A stretch of 64,000 bases of DNA. Source: Demequina salsinemoris (GTDB taxonomy: Bacteria > Actinomycetota > Actinomycetes > Actinomycetales > Demequinaceae). The notes beneath the pieces were generated by a model, which had not been told where the DNA came from, ran no database searches, and saw only the letters and a list, made by a program, of their open reading frames with translations. Positions 36,329 to 44,698 of the stretch are shown piece after piece; position 1 is the stretch's first letter; each line of letters opens with the position of its first letter. Position numbers and translations under genes: made by a program. The DNA lies in contig NZ_BBQZ01000003.1 in the NCBI RefSeq assembly GCF_000974805.1, positions 310,001 through 374,000 of the forward strand, given 5' to 3'.

Positions 36329-37594
36329 ATGGCGACGACGCGGCGCGCACGCGCGGTCACCGCGACCGCGGTGCTCGTCGTCGTGGTGCTCGTGATCGTC
36401 GCATGGGTCGCCGTGGCACAGCATCGCGAGCAGGTGGCGCTCGAGGCCTCGGCCGCCAAGGTGGACGAGGCGGCCGCCGCGTGCGCCGCCGCTGAGCAGA
36501 CGATGCGGGGCGCCTACGGCAGCGCCGAGGAGGCCCAGACGGACGCCGACCTCGCGGCGGAGTCGGATGCCGCGACCGCGCTCTCCGCGGCCCTGATCCA
36601 GGCTGACGCGGCGACGGGCGGCTGCGCGGCAGACGGGGGAGCGACCGTCGAGGAGAACGAGGCGATGGTCGCGGATCTCGAGACCAGGACCGCCGAGCTG
36701 GTGTCGCTCGCGTCGGACCTCGCCTCCAGCGAGTCCGCCCTGGCCGACGCGGAGGCCGCCGCCGAGCTGGACGCCGCCGAGGCGACGTATCAGGAGGCCG
36801 TGGCCTCGGCCGAGGGCGCGCAGGCGACGGCCCAGCAGTCGTACGACGACACCGCGGGAGAGGTCGCGGACAGCGCCACCAGGGAGCAGCTCGCCTCGGC
36901 GCTCTCCGCGCTCGCCGCGGCGCTCGGCGACGAGGCGGCGACCGACGTCGACGTGGCCTGGTATCGCGCGCAGGCCTCCCTGCTCGACGCGGCTCGGAGC
37001 GACGCGGGGTCGGCCGTGGACGGGGTCTCCGCCTCGCACGACGAGTGGGAGAAGGCCCGTGAGGAGGCCGCAGCGCAGCGGGCGGCCAAGGCCGCCGCCG
37101 CGCAGGCGGCGCAGAGCGGCTCGGGGAGCTCGCAGTCCTCGAAGGATGACTCGACTGCCGCGTCGGGTTCGGAGTCGTCCGGCTCCGAGGCCTCAGGTGA
37201 GACCCCGATGACGGGTGTCGGGGCGTCCGGCGCCTCGACCACGGCTCCCGTCCGCCTGGAGCATCGCAGCAGCGAGGACGCGTTCTGCGAGGCGCTCAGC
37301 GACGCGCGTGAGGCCGAGGGCGTGCCCGCGCTGACGTCGTGCTCGGAATCCGACTGGCTCGTCGGTCACGCCGAGGACATGGCGCGAGAGGCTGAGATCT
37401 GGCACTCGGGACGCGACAGCATCGTCGGCTACGCCGCGGGCATCCCCGCGCTCATGAAGGCGTTCCTCGCGTCGCCCGCCCACCACGACGCGATCATGGG
37501 CGACGGCGGACCCGCGAAGGCGACAGTCGGGTGCTACTGGCGCGTGAGCGACTCGGGCGAGCGCGTCTTCTGCGCCGCGAGCATCGTCTCCTAG
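36329..37594 (+). CDS. Membrane-anchored alanine-rich coiled-coil protein with C-terminal CAP/SCP-like domain
   Basis: 421 residues. One N-terminal transmembrane helix (AVLVVVVLVIVAWVAVAQ, about 14-31) is followed by some 220 residues of alanine/glutamate-rich coiled coil, a serine-rich linker, and a C-terminal domain of about 105 residues. That domain resembles CAP (SCP/PR-1) domains: WLVGHAEDMAREAEIWHSG, LMKAFLASPAHHDAIMGDG and VGCYWRVSDSGERVFCAA, with a probable Cys pair. It is inserted between hisH and priA. GAGGGGG precedes the ATG. A cell-surface role is inferred from topology; a link to histidine synthesis is doubtful. Confidence 0.72.
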   Translation: MATTRRARAVTATAVLVVVVLVIVAWVAVAQHREQVALEASAAKVDEAAAACAAAEQTMRGAYGSAEEAQTDADLAAESDAATALSAALIQADAATGGCAADGGATVEENEAMVADLETRTAELVSLASDLASSESALADAEAAAELDAAEATYQEAVASAEGAQATAQQSYDDTAGEVADSATREQLASALSALAAALGDEAATDVDVAWYRAQASLLDAARSDAGSAVDGVSASHDEWEKAREEAAAQRAAKAAAAQAAQSGSGSSQSSKDDSTAASGSESSGSEASGETPMTGVGASGASTTAPVRLEHRSSEDAFCEALSDAREAEGVPALTSCSESDWLVGHAEDMAREAEIWHSGRDSIVGYAAGIPALMKAFLASPAHHDAIMGDGGPAKATVGCYWRVSDSGERVFCAASIVS

Positions 37595-37684
37595 CGCCGC
37601 GCACCCGGTGCCGGTCGCGCGCCGGTACGCTGGACGTCGGCCCCGTACCCGCGCGCCCGCGCCACCCACGAGAGAGCGACCACG

Positions 37685-38422
37685 ATGACCGACCTGCCCC
37701 GCCTCGAGCTCCTTCCCGCCGTCGACGTCGCCGACGGCCAGGCCGTCCGCCTCACGCAGGGCGAGGCCGGCTCGGAGACCGGCTACGGCGATCCGCTGTC
37801 GGCCGCGATGGACTGGGTGAAGGGCGGCGCGGAGTGGATCCACCTCGTGGACCTCGACGCGGCCTTCGGGCGTGGTTCGAACGCCGAGCTGCTCGCGGCC
37901 GTGGTCAAGGCCGTGGACGTGAAGGTCGAGATGTCGGGAGGCATCCGCGACGACGAGTCCCTCGAGCGCGCGATGGCCACGGGCTGCGCGCGCGTGAACC
38001 TGGGTACCGCGGCGCTCGAGAACCCCGAGTGGACCGCGTCCGCCATCGACCGCTTCGGCGATCGGGTCGCCGTCGGGCTCGACGTGCGAGGCACCACCTT
38101 GGCGGCGCGCGGCTGGACCCAGGACGGCGGCGACCTGTGGGAGGTGCTCGCGCGCCTCGACGCCGCCGGCTGCTCCCGGTACGTCGTCACCGACGTGAAG
38201 AAGGACGGCATGCTCACCGGGCCGAACCTCGAGCTGCTCGCCCAGGTGTGCGAGGCGACCAAGGCCCCCGTCGTCGCGTCGGGCGGCGTGAGCTCGCTCG
38301 CCGACATCGAGGCGATCCGCACGCTCACCCCGCAGGGAGTCGAGGGCGCGATCGTGGGCAAGGCCCTCTACAACGGCAACTTCACGCTGCCCGAGGCGCT
38401 CGACATCGCCGGGCGTCCGTAG
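37685..38422 (+). CDS. priA: Phosphoribosyl isomerase PriA (HisA/TrpF bifunctional type)
   Basis: TIM-barrel isomerase acting on ProFAR in histidine synthesis and, in many actinobacteria, also on PRA in tryptophan synthesis. [21 protein letters not shown] holds the first catalytic Asp and the Arg of the mobile loop, MSGGIRDD follows, and [15 protein letters not shown] holds the second catalytic Asp. The 245-residue length fits. PriA rather than plain HisA is inferred from phylum; absence of a trpF gene in the genome would support it. A TACGCT -10-like box lies at 37626-37631. Confidence 0.93.
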   Translation: MTDLPRLELLPAVDVADGQAVRLTQGEAGSETGYGDPLSAAMDWVKGGAEWIHLVDLDAAFGRGSNAELLAAVVKAVDVKVEMSGGIRDDESLERAMATGCARVNLGTAALENPEWTASAIDRFGDRVAVGLDVRGTTLAARGWTQDGGDLWEVLARLDAAGCSRYVVTDVKKDGMLTGPNLELLAQVCEATKAPVVASGGVSSLADIEAIRTLTPQGVEGAIVGKALYNGNFTLPEALDIAGRP

Positions 38423-38545
38423 CAGCCGGAACGCCGCGCTCGACCCGACGATCCGGGTGAACCGCGCGTCGTCCCTCCGGAAGGCACCCCCCGATCACGC
38501 AGTTCCTCCCCGAGCGGTACGCTCGCAGTGACCAGGGGGGATGGC

Positions 38546-39235
38546 GTGGAGAACACCAAGATCTCAGCAGCGGCGCTGAGCGTGGCAGCGCTCGCATCCG
38601 TGCTGACCGGGTGCTCTGGTGACGCCGGGTCGTCGGGCGATCAGGGGTCGGCTGCCGCGGGCTCCGAGCTCGCCGCCCATGACGGAGTCGCGTGCCCCGA
38701 GTCGCTCGTGGACTCGTCCGACAGGTACGGGCTCGGGGTCGACCTCGAGGGCGACGCGATGCCTGAGCTCGGCGGCTACGACGCCGTATGGCTGTGCGAG
38801 TACGTCCCCATCGACCGCCCGCAGGAGGACGGCAACGGGACGTTCAGCTCGTGGCAGGTCGCGACCACGCCCGTCGAGCTCGCGGAACAGGACCTGCCGG
38901 TGGTCGCCGATGTCCTGGACCGGCTCACCGTCGCGCCGAGCGACATGGACTGCACCGCCGACCTCGGTCCTCGCGAGCTCATCGTGCTGGTGGACGGAGG
39001 CGACCTCACGGGAGTCGCGATCGACGTCTTCGGTTGCGGCACTGTGCGCCTCACCGATGACCCCTACCTCACCGCACCGGGGGAGAGCACCGACGAGGCG
39101 CTGGAGTCCGGGTCGCTCATCGTCGACGGTGGGCGCGCCGCGTTGGACGACCTGCGCGCGCTGCTCGGCCCCGCGATCTCGATCTCCGCCACCGCCTCAG
39201 CGTCGGCCGCTGCGGGGACGTCCGCATCGTCCTGA
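38546..39235 (+). CDS. Predicted lipoprotein of unknown function
   Basis: 229 residues with a lipoprotein signal peptide: hydrophobic core SAAALSVAALASV and lipobox LTGC with the lipidated cysteine at residue 23. A serine/glycine linker and a globular domain follow with two later cysteines (MDCTADLGPRELIVLVDGG and DVFGCGTVRLTDD). No family recognised. The GTG at 38546 is chosen because AGGGGGG (38533-38540) stands 5 bases upstream; a GTG at 38528 would add six residues. It ends in an alanine/serine-rich tail where one copy of the repeated 9-mer occurs. Confidence 0.75.
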   Translation: MENTKISAAALSVAALASVLTGCSGDAGSSGDQGSAAAGSELAAHDGVACPESLVDSSDRYGLGVDLEGDAMPELGGYDAVWLCEYVPIDRPQEDGNGTFSSWQVATTPVELAEQDLPVVADVLDRLTVAPSDMDCTADLGPRELIVLVDGGDLTGVAIDVFGCGTVRLTDDPYLTAPGESTDEALESGSLIVDGGRAALDDLRALLGPAISISATASASAAAGTSASS

Positions 39236-39282
39236 GCGTCGGAATCGCCACAGCGGTCTGCCGTCTTGTCGGGCACTGCCCG

Positions 39283-39288
39283 TACCCT
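39283..39288 (+). promoter_or_regulatory. -10 box TACCCT of leaderless sseB transcript
   Basis: TACCCT is followed after 6 bases by the ATG at 39295, with no ribosome-binding site in between. Confidence 0.5.
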
Positions 39289-39294
39289 TGAGGC

Positions 39295-40023
39295 ATGACC
39301 GACGAGGACCCGCTCAAGGAGATCCCAGAGTCGATCTTCGCGGACGACGACGGGAGCGCCGACGCGCGCCTCGCGCAGGCGCTCATCCGCCACTCCCGTG
39401 GCAAGGCGCCGCTCGCCGAGGTGGTCGAGGCCCTCGCCTACGCCCGCGTGCTCGTGCCGGTGCTCGCCGACGGCGAGCAGCGCGTGATGGGCCGGCATGG
39501 GCTCCAGCAGGACCACGTGGCCTCGACCGGCGTGGTGGCCGTGCAGATGCCGGACGGACGTGCGGGCCTGCCCGTGTTCACGGACGTCGACGCGATGAAG
39601 GCCTGGAACGAGCATGCGCGCCCCATCCCTGCCGAGGGTCCGCGCGCCGCGCTCGCGGCCATCACCGAGGAATGGTCGGTGATGGTGCTCAACCCCGGCA
39701 TGGAGACCACGGTGATCCCGCGCCCCGCGGTGTGGGCGCTGGGGCAGGGCGAGACGTGGCGGCCCGCGATCGTGGAGGGCCAGGTCGAGGACGATGTGCT
39801 CGACGCCGTGCGTGACGCCGTCACCCTGGACGACAGGTTGAAGGACGTCGACGCCGCGCCCGGCCGGCGCAGCGAGGTCGCGGTCGTGCTGCGTCTCATC
39901 CCCGGCCTCACCCAGCCCGAGGTCGACGACCTGCTCAGGCGCGTGCAGCGCCAGCTCGCCGCCTCGGACGTGGTGGCGCACCGCATCGACAGCGTCGAGC
40001 TCAGGCTCGCGCCCGCGGAGTAG
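39295..40023 (+). CDS. SseB-family protein
   Basis: 242 residues. The first half is the SseB domain (LAYARVLVPVLADGEQ, STGVVAVQMPDGRAGLPVFTDVDAMKAW, AITEEWSVMVLNPG), a fold whose function is poorly known in bacteria. The second half (from about residue 150) holds LRLIPGLTQPEVDDLLRRVQRQL and resembles the C-terminal domain of similar actinobacterial proteins. A position after the his genes and before infC is, as far as I recall, common in Micrococcales. Confidence 0.82.
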   Translation: MTDEDPLKEIPESIFADDDGSADARLAQALIRHSRGKAPLAEVVEALAYARVLVPVLADGEQRVMGRHGLQQDHVASTGVVAVQMPDGRAGLPVFTDVDAMKAWNEHARPIPAEGPRAALAAITEEWSVMVLNPGMETTVIPRPAVWALGQGETWRPAIVEGQVEDDVLDAVRDAVTLDDRLKDVDAAPGRRSEVAVVLRLIPGLTQPEVDDLLRRVQRQLAASDVVAHRIDSVELRLAPAE

Positions 40024-40080
40024 GCGCCGCCGGCGGCCCTCCGGGGCCGATCGCTGAGGAGTCGATCGGTCAGCGGCCGA

Positions 40081-40806
40081 TCACTCCGCGCAGAGCCCGA
40101 CCACGGGGTCCAGCATGCTCGTGTCGTCGAGCATCGCCGTGAGCGACTCGAGGCTGACCGCGTAGGACCAGCCGTCCTCGTCCGCGTCGATCGCGTACAG
40201 CACCCCGACCACCTCGGACTTGTCGTTCACGACCGCGGAGCCGGAGCTGCCCGGCGCGGCCGGCACGCGCACCAGGAGCACGTCGTCCGGATCGGTGCCG
40301 AACACCTCATCCACGGTGCCGCGCAGCGGGCCCGACACGGTGGTGAGGCTCTCACCCTCGGGATACCCGGACACCGTGACGGTGTCGCCCTTCGCAGACT
40401 CCTCGTCCGCGATCGCGAGCCACTCGTCGAGCGTGTCGTCCACGGTGAGCACGGCGAGGTCGGCCTCGGTGTCGACCTGCGTCGAGACCACCTCGAGCTC
40501 GTGTCCGTCGTAGCTCGTCACCTCGACCTCGACCGACTCATCGACGACGTGCCGGTTGGTGACGAGCGTGTGCTCGTCGATCGCGAAGGCGGTGCCCGTC
40601 GCGTACCCGGTGCAGGTGCGCACGCGGACCCGGTACGACGCGTGCTCCGCATGGGTGAAGCCGTCGCTGGACACGTAGGCCTCGGCCGCCGTGGCATCGG
40701 TGGCGGGCACGAAGCTGTCGGGCAGCGGGGGAGGGGACGACGGCAGGCTCGCACACCCGGCGAGCAGGGCCGCCGGGGCCAGCAGGAGCAGCGCCGGTCG
40801 CCTCAC
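40081..40806 (-). CDS. Lipoprotein trypsin-like serine protease (copy 1)
   Basis: 241 residues. N-terminal lipoprotein signal (RRPALLLLAPAALLAGC, lipidation at C18), a proline-rich linker, then a trypsin-2/DegP-like protease domain. The triad is complete: H86 in TNRHVVDES, D116 in EADLAVLTVD and S188 in APGSSGSAVVND. No PDZ domain. The GTG start overlaps the stop of the upstream membrane coiled-coil gene as GTGA, so the two are translationally coupled. It is clearly paralogous to the protease at 41509-42273. Target proteins are unknown. Confidence 0.86.
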   Translation of the reverse strand: MRRPALLLLAPAALLAGCASLPSSPPPLPDSFVPATDATAAEAYVSSDGFTHAEHASYRVRVRTCTGYATGTAFAIDEHTLVTNRHVVDESVEVEVTSYDGHELEVVSTQVDTEADLAVLTVDDTLDEWLAIADEESAKGDTVTVSGYPEGESLTTVSGPLRGTVDEVFGTDPDDVLLVRVPAAPGSSGSAVVNDKSEVVGVLYAIDADEDGWSYAVSLESLTAMLDDTSMLDPVVGLCAE

Positions 40807-41414
40807 TCGCCGCCCGCCGTGTACTCCTCGTAGGCGGCCGCGAGCGAGTCGCAGTAGTCCGCCACGTCCGCCTGGACGCTCCTGGCGTTGGAGTTCGTGT
40901 ACGTGTACCCGGACGTGAGCGCGTCGGTGAGCACCTCGTCGTACGAGTCGACGCAATCCGCGTAGGCGTCGATGAGATCGCCGAGGTACTGGAGGTCGTC
41001 TCCCGCGTGCGCCTCGTCGTTGACGACGTCGGACAGCCTGGACGATGTGGTGTCGAGCTGCGTCTGGAGGGTCTCGACCTCGGATTCGAGGGAGGAGACC
41101 TGCTCGCGAGCGTCGGCGAGCTCCGCTCCCATGTCCGTCGCCTCGGACCGCAGCGTCTCGTTCTGATCGATCCACCGCGAGCTCACGAGCCACAGGTAGG
41201 CGGCGAGCCCCGACGAGGCGAGGAGCGCGACGACCAGGACCGTGACGGCGAGCACGCGCCAGGCGTGCCCGCGCTTGCGCGCGGGATCGGCCGGACTCTC
41301 TGACTGGGAACCGGCGGCAGGCTCGGTCGCAGGACCGGCGACTCGCCCGGGCTCGGGAACGGTCTCCTCGGCGGCGATCTCGTCGGCGGGTGGGGCGTCG
41401 TACGCGTCTGTCAT
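40803..41414 (-). CDS. Bitopic membrane coiled-coil protein, partner of protease copy 1
   Basis: 203 residues. A disordered acidic cytoplasmic N-terminus of about 47 residues ends in RKRGH, followed by one transmembrane helix (about residues 53-77). An extracytoplasmic coiled coil follows (about 84-125, LADAREQVSSLESEVETLQT), then a C-terminal helical part with two cysteines (YADCVDSYDEV and VADYCDSLAAAYEEY). No known family. The gene is coupled to the protease gene that follows and repeats the layout of the pair upstream. A scaffold or sensor role for the protease is inference. Confidence 0.75.
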   Translation of the reverse strand: MTDAYDAPPADEIAAEETVPEPGRVAGPATEPAAGSQSESPADPARKRGHAWRVLAVTVLVVALLASSGLAAYLWLVSSRWIDQNETLRSEATDMGAELADAREQVSSLESEVETLQTQLDTTSSRLSDVVNDEAHAGDDLQYLGDLIDAYADCVDSYDEVLTDALTSGYTYTNSNARSVQADVADYCDSLAAAYEEYTAGGE

Positions 41415-41508
41415 CCAATGTCCTCTCGGGCGCGGGGTGAGCGTGACCAGTATCCGGCATCGGCCCGATCCTCGGCCGAGGCGAGCACGGGACCCGGTCC
41501 GCGACGGG

Positions 41509-42273
41509 TCAGGACGTGGAGGAGTGCGTCGTCGAGGTGTCGCAGGTGAGCGCCTCCGGCACGAGCAGCGAGGTCTCGTCGAGGAGCGTGCGCAGCGTGG
41601 AGACCGGCACGATCAGGCTGCGGTCGTCGTCGGTCTTGGCGTAGACGACGCCGACCACCGCGCCGCTCTCGTTGAGCACGGGCGAGCCGGAGGACCCGGG
41701 CTCGACCTCGGCGCTCGTGAGCAGCACCTGGCCGACGGACGAGTCGAGCGGGTCCGCGGTGGCCCCGAGGACCACGCCGGAGACGGTCGTGAGCTCGCCG
41801 CCGTTGGGGTAGCCGATGATCGTGATGACGTCGCCCTCGGCGGGATCCTCCTGGGCGAGCGTCGCCGCGCTCGACAGCACGGACTCCTCGATGCGCACGA
41901 TCGCGATGTCGGCGACCGTGGTCGACGACACCGCGGTGGTCGTGAGGCTGGTCCCGTTGTAGGTCGAGACCTGGATCTGTCGCGAGTTGTCGATGACGTG
42001 CCGGTTGGTGATGAGCGTCGTGCTGTCGTAGATGAAGCCCGTGCCCGTGGCGATGAAGCCGCACCCGATGTTGCGCAGCCGCACCGTCATGCGCTGCGCG
42101 GCCGAGAACCCGTCGGGGGAGACGGCGCCGGCGCGCGCCGCGGGTGACGCGGAGGCCGTCGGCACCCAGTCGGAGGGCATCGGTGAGGGGCCGCTCGGGA
42201 GCACGCCACAGCCGGTGACGAGCAGCGCCGACGCGGCGAGCGCGAGCGAGGGGAGGAGTCTCATGCGCTTCAC
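41509..42273 (-). CDS. Lipoprotein trypsin-like serine protease (copy 2)
   Basis: 254 residues, paralogue of the protease at 40081-40806. A lipoprotein signal (LALAASALLVTGC, lipidation at C22 if the GTG at 42273 is used) is followed by a protease domain with H92 in ITNRHVIDN, D122 in TVADIAIVRI and S195 in EPGSSGSPVLNE. The GTG at 42273 overlaps the upstream stop as GTGA, just as in the other pair; an ATG three codons later is possible. Substrates unknown. Confidence 0.86.
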   Translation of the reverse strand: MKRMRLLPSLALAASALLVTGCGVLPSGPSPMPSDWVPTASASPAARAGAVSPDGFSAAQRMTVRLRNIGCGFIATGTGFIYDSTTLITNRHVIDNSRQIQVSTYNGTSLTTTAVSSTTVADIAIVRIEESVLSSAATLAQEDPAEGDVITIIGYPNGGELTTVSGVVLGATADPLDSSVGQVLLTSAEVEPGSSGSPVLNESGAVVGVVYAKTDDDRSLIVPVSTLRTLLDETSLLVPEALTCDTSTTHSSTS

Positions 42274-43121
42274 TCGGTCAGCAGCGCCTGGAAATCGGAG
42301 TTCGACTTGCGTGCTGCGGTGCACAGCTCGTCCACGGAGTCCGCGTAGGCGGCGACCTCGGCCTCGTCGTAGTCGTCGGGGCTCTGGAGGTACTTGACGA
42401 GCTGCTGCTCGCCGTCGAGGCAGCGGGACAGCGCGTTCGCGACCGCGGCACCGGTGCTCGCGTAGCCGCTGAGGATCTCGATCCGCTGCTGCGCGTACGC
42501 GAGGTCGTCGTCGCTGTTCGCGCTCTGGCTCGCGAGCTCGTTGATGCTGTCCTGCGCGGTGCTCAGCTGGTTGGTCAGGATGTCGATCTGCTCGGTGAGC
42601 GATGCGATCGACTCCTTCTGGCTCGCGACCTTGTCCCCGAGGTCGTAGTTCGCCGCGGTGAGCTCGTCCGAGCGGACCTCCCACTGGTCCACCACGTCGG
42701 TGAGGTAGATCGCGACTCCGGTGAGCGACAGGACGGTGATGGCGAGCAGCGTGGTGACCATGATCCAGCGGACGGTGGTGCCGCGGGAGTCGTCGTCCCG
42801 TGAGCGACCCTGCGGGTCCAGGTCCTCCCAGTCGTCGTCGAGCTCGTACGCGGATCGCGTGCGCTCCGGCGCGGGGGACCCTGCGGGCGCGAGACCTGCG
42901 GACGTGACGGGCGGGCTCGATGGCTCCCGGTCGGCTGCGAGTGAGGCCTCCCGCGCGGCGGGCTCCGTCTCGGCGCCTGAGGACCGCGACCTCAGGAACC
43001 TCGCGCGGCGGGAGCGACGCGGCTGTCGGGACGCCCGGGGGGATCGACGGGCGGTCGACTCGAGGTCGGCGCCGTCGTCCGGGCCCCCTGGTCCGTCGGC
43101 TCCCGCGTTGTCTCGACCCAT
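42270..43121 (-). CDS. Bitopic membrane coiled-coil protein, partner of protease copy 2
   Basis: 283 residues. A long basic then acidic cytoplasmic N-terminus (about 117 residues, rich in RRSRRARFLRSRSS-type sequence) precedes one transmembrane helix (about 118-140). An extracytoplasmic coiled coil follows (about 150-200, KVASQKESIASLTEQIDILT), then a C-terminal helical part with two cysteines (LSRCLDGEQQLV and VDELCTAARKS). The plan matches the protein at 40803-41414 although sequence identity is limited. The ATG at 43121 is 2 bases after the stop of the DUF1844 gene, so these genes form one operon. Confidence 0.75.
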   Translation of the reverse strand: MGRDNAGADGPGGPDDGADLESTARRSPRASRQPRRSRRARFLRSRSSGAETEPAAREASLAADREPSSPPVTSAGLAPAGSPAPERTRSAYELDDDWEDLDPQGRSRDDDSRGTTVRWIMVTTLLAITVLSLTGVAIYLTDVVDQWEVRSDELTAANYDLGDKVASQKESIASLTEQIDILTNQLSTAQDSINELASQSANSDDDLAYAQQRIEILSGYASTGAAVANALSRCLDGEQQLVKYLQSPDDYDEAEVAAYADSVDELCTAARKSNSDFQALLTE

Positions 43122-43123
43122 CG

Positions 43124-43507
43124 TCAGCTGACTGCTCCCGTGTACTTCTCGCCTGGCCCCTCGCCCGGAGCGTCGGGGAAGACCGACGCCTCTCGGAACG
43201 CCAACTGTACGCTTCGGAGACCATCGCGCAGCGCGCGCGCGTGGGTGTCGCCGATCTCGGGGGCCGCCGCCGTGACGAGGCCGGCGAGCGCGGTGATGAG
43301 CGTGCGGGCCTCGTCGAGGTCCTGGTGCGTCTCGCCGTCCTCCGCGAGCCCGCAGCGCAGCGCGGCTGCGCTCAGCAGGTGCACGCCCACCGTGGTGATC
43401 AGCTCGACGGAGGTGACGTCGGAGAGGTCGCGGGTCTCCTCCTCGGCGTCGGCCCACGTGCGGCGCGACGGGGCCGTGGGGGCCGGAACGGGCGTTTCTG
43501 GGCTCAT
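43124..43507 (-). CDS. DUF1844-domain protein
   Basis: 127 residues. The conserved core (SDVTSVELITTVGVHLLSAA, GETHQDLDEARTLITALAGL) matches the DUF1844 family of small proteins, which is found widely and has no proven function. It is divergent from infC, a common place for this gene in actinobacteria. The ATG at 43507 (MSPETPVPAP) is preferred over upstream codons because AAGGATAG lies about 7 bases before it. It heads the operon with the membrane coiled-coil/protease modules. Confidence 0.75.
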   Translation of the reverse strand: MSPETPVPAPTAPSRRTWADAEEETRDLSDVTSVELITTVGVHLLSAAALRCGLAEDGETHQDLDEARTLITALAGLVTAAAPEIGDTHARALRDGLRSVQLAFREASVFPDAPGEGPGEKYTGAVS

Positions 43508-43654
43508 CGTGCTATCCTTCTTGATCGACCGGTCGCGGCACATGCCGTGACGCACAAGTGGAGTCCGCCTCCCACCCTAGGGCCAGCAGATGGGCCAGGG
43601 TACAGGTCCTCGCCGACGGCGTGCGTTCATCGTACGCGGGGCGGGATCTCTGGT

Positions 43655-43686
43655 GGCCTCTGCTCGTGTTCGGGCAGGGGCCTTTT
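43655..43686 (+). promoter_or_regulatory. infC leader attenuator-like hairpin
   Basis: GGCCTCTGC (43655-43663) pairs with GCAGGGGCC (43674-43682) through nine pairs including one G-T, followed directly by TTTT. This is a classic intrinsic terminator placed about 45 bases before the infC start, inside the 224-base leader. Attenuation of the infC-rpmI-rplT operon by translation factor or L20 levels is known in other phyla; the mechanism here is inference. Confidence 0.6.
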
Positions 43687-43731
43687 CCTGTTCCCGGGGG
43701 TCGGCGACGTCGTCAACCGAGGAGGAGCATT

Positions 43732-44385
43732 ATCAACGAGCCCCGCATCAACGAGCGCATCCGCGTCCCGAAGGTCCGTCTGGTCGGTCCGTCGGGCGAG
43801 CAGGTCGGCATCGTCCGAGTCGAGGATGCTCTCCGTCTCGCGCAGGAGGCCGATCTCGATCTGGTCGAGGTCGCCCCCAACTCGCAGCCGCCGGTCGCCA
43901 AGCTCATGGACTACGGAAAGTTCAAGTACGAGGCGGCGGTGAAGGCCCGCGAGGCCCGCCGCAACCAGGCGAACACCGAGATCAAGGAGATGCGGTTCCG
44001 CCTCAAGATCGACGAGCACGACTACGAGACCAAGAAGGGCCACGTCGTCCGCTTCCTCAAGGGTGGCGACAAGGTCAAGGTCACGATCATGTTCCGCGGC
44101 CGCGAGCAGTCCCGTCCCGAGATGGGCCGTCGCCTGCTGCTGAAGCTCGCGGACGAGGTCGCGGAGTTCGCGGTCGTCGAGAACCGTCCCAGCCAGGAGG
44201 GGCGGAACATGTCCCTCGTGCTCGGTCCTCTGAAGAAGAAGGCCGAGGCTCGGGACGAGCAGCGCAAGGAGCGTGAGGCGCGCAAGGCGGCAGATGCCGC
44301 GGAGCGTACCGAGCGCGAGGCCGCCAAGGCCGCCACCAAGACCGCGGTCGCGGAGCCGGAGGCGGACGAGGTGGAGGAGGCGTAA
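43732..44385 (+). CDS. infC: Translation initiation factor IF-3
   Basis: Binds the 30S subunit and checks start-codon pairing. The N-domain begins [19 protein letters not shown] and continues [22 protein letters not shown] (two parts). The C-domain holds [20 protein letters not shown] and [13 protein letters not shown] lysine/alanine/glutamate-rich tail extends to 217 residues. There is no ATG/GTG at the conserved start. AGGAGG (43720-43725) lies 6 bases before ATC (43732), with ATT at 43729 as the other choice, so a rare start codon is used as in E. coli infC. Confidence 0.93.
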   Translation: MNEPRINERIRVPKVRLVGPSGEQVGIVRVEDALRLAQEADLDLVEVAPNSQPPVAKLMDYGKFKYEAAVKAREARRNQANTEIKEMRFRLKIDEHDYETKKGHVVRFLKGGDKVKVTIMFRGREQSRPEMGRRLLLKLADEVAEFAVVENRPSQEGRNMSLVLGPLKKKAEARDEQRKEREARKAADAAERTEREAAKAATKTAVAEPEADEVEEA

Positions 44386-44476
44386 GCCTCACCCCAGACT
44401 TCCCGGTCCCCCAGGGGCACCGGACGAACGTGTCGTGCCCTGACGGGTGCGGCCTGACTTGAAGAAGGAGGCCATC

Positions 44477-44671
44477 GTGCCGAAGAACAAGACCCACTCG
44501 GGTGCCAAGAAGCGCTTCAAGCTCACCGGCACCGGCAAGGTGAAGCACGCCTCGGCGATGAACGTCCACAAGTTCGAGGAGAAGCACTCCTCGCGCAAGC
44601 GCCGCGTGGCCGTCGACCAGACGCTCGCCGACGGCGACGCCAAGAAGATCAAGAAGCTGCTGGGCAAGTAA
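44477..44671 (+). CDS. rpmI: 50S ribosomal protein L35
   Basis: 64 residues, basic. PKNKTHSGAKKRFKLTGTGK and the C-terminal ADGDAKKIKKLLGK are diagnostic for L35. The GTG at 44477 has GAAGGAGG about 5 bases upstream; a longer frame would add ten unlikely residues. The usual infC-rpmI-rplT order is kept. Confidence 0.97.
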   Translation: MPKNKTHSGAKKRFKLTGTGKVKHASAMNVHKFEEKHSSRKRRVAVDQTLADGDAKKIKKLLGK

Positions 44672-44698
44672 GCGCCCGAGGAAATCAAGGAGTAAGAA

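Noticed and set aside
40052..40075. Inverted repeat CGCTGA/TCAGCG between sseB and the protease gene
   Set aside because: Only 6 pairs with a 12-base loop and no T tract, too weak to call a terminator for this convergent gap.
41471..41482. Palindrome CCTCGGCCGAGG upstream of the coiled-coil gene of pair 1
   Set aside because: Short and fully GC-type; position fits an operator but nothing else supports it.
44403..44423. Small hairpin CCGGT...ACCGG between infC and rpmI
   Set aside because: Five outer pairs with mismatched interior; could be an L20 site but evidence is too thin.
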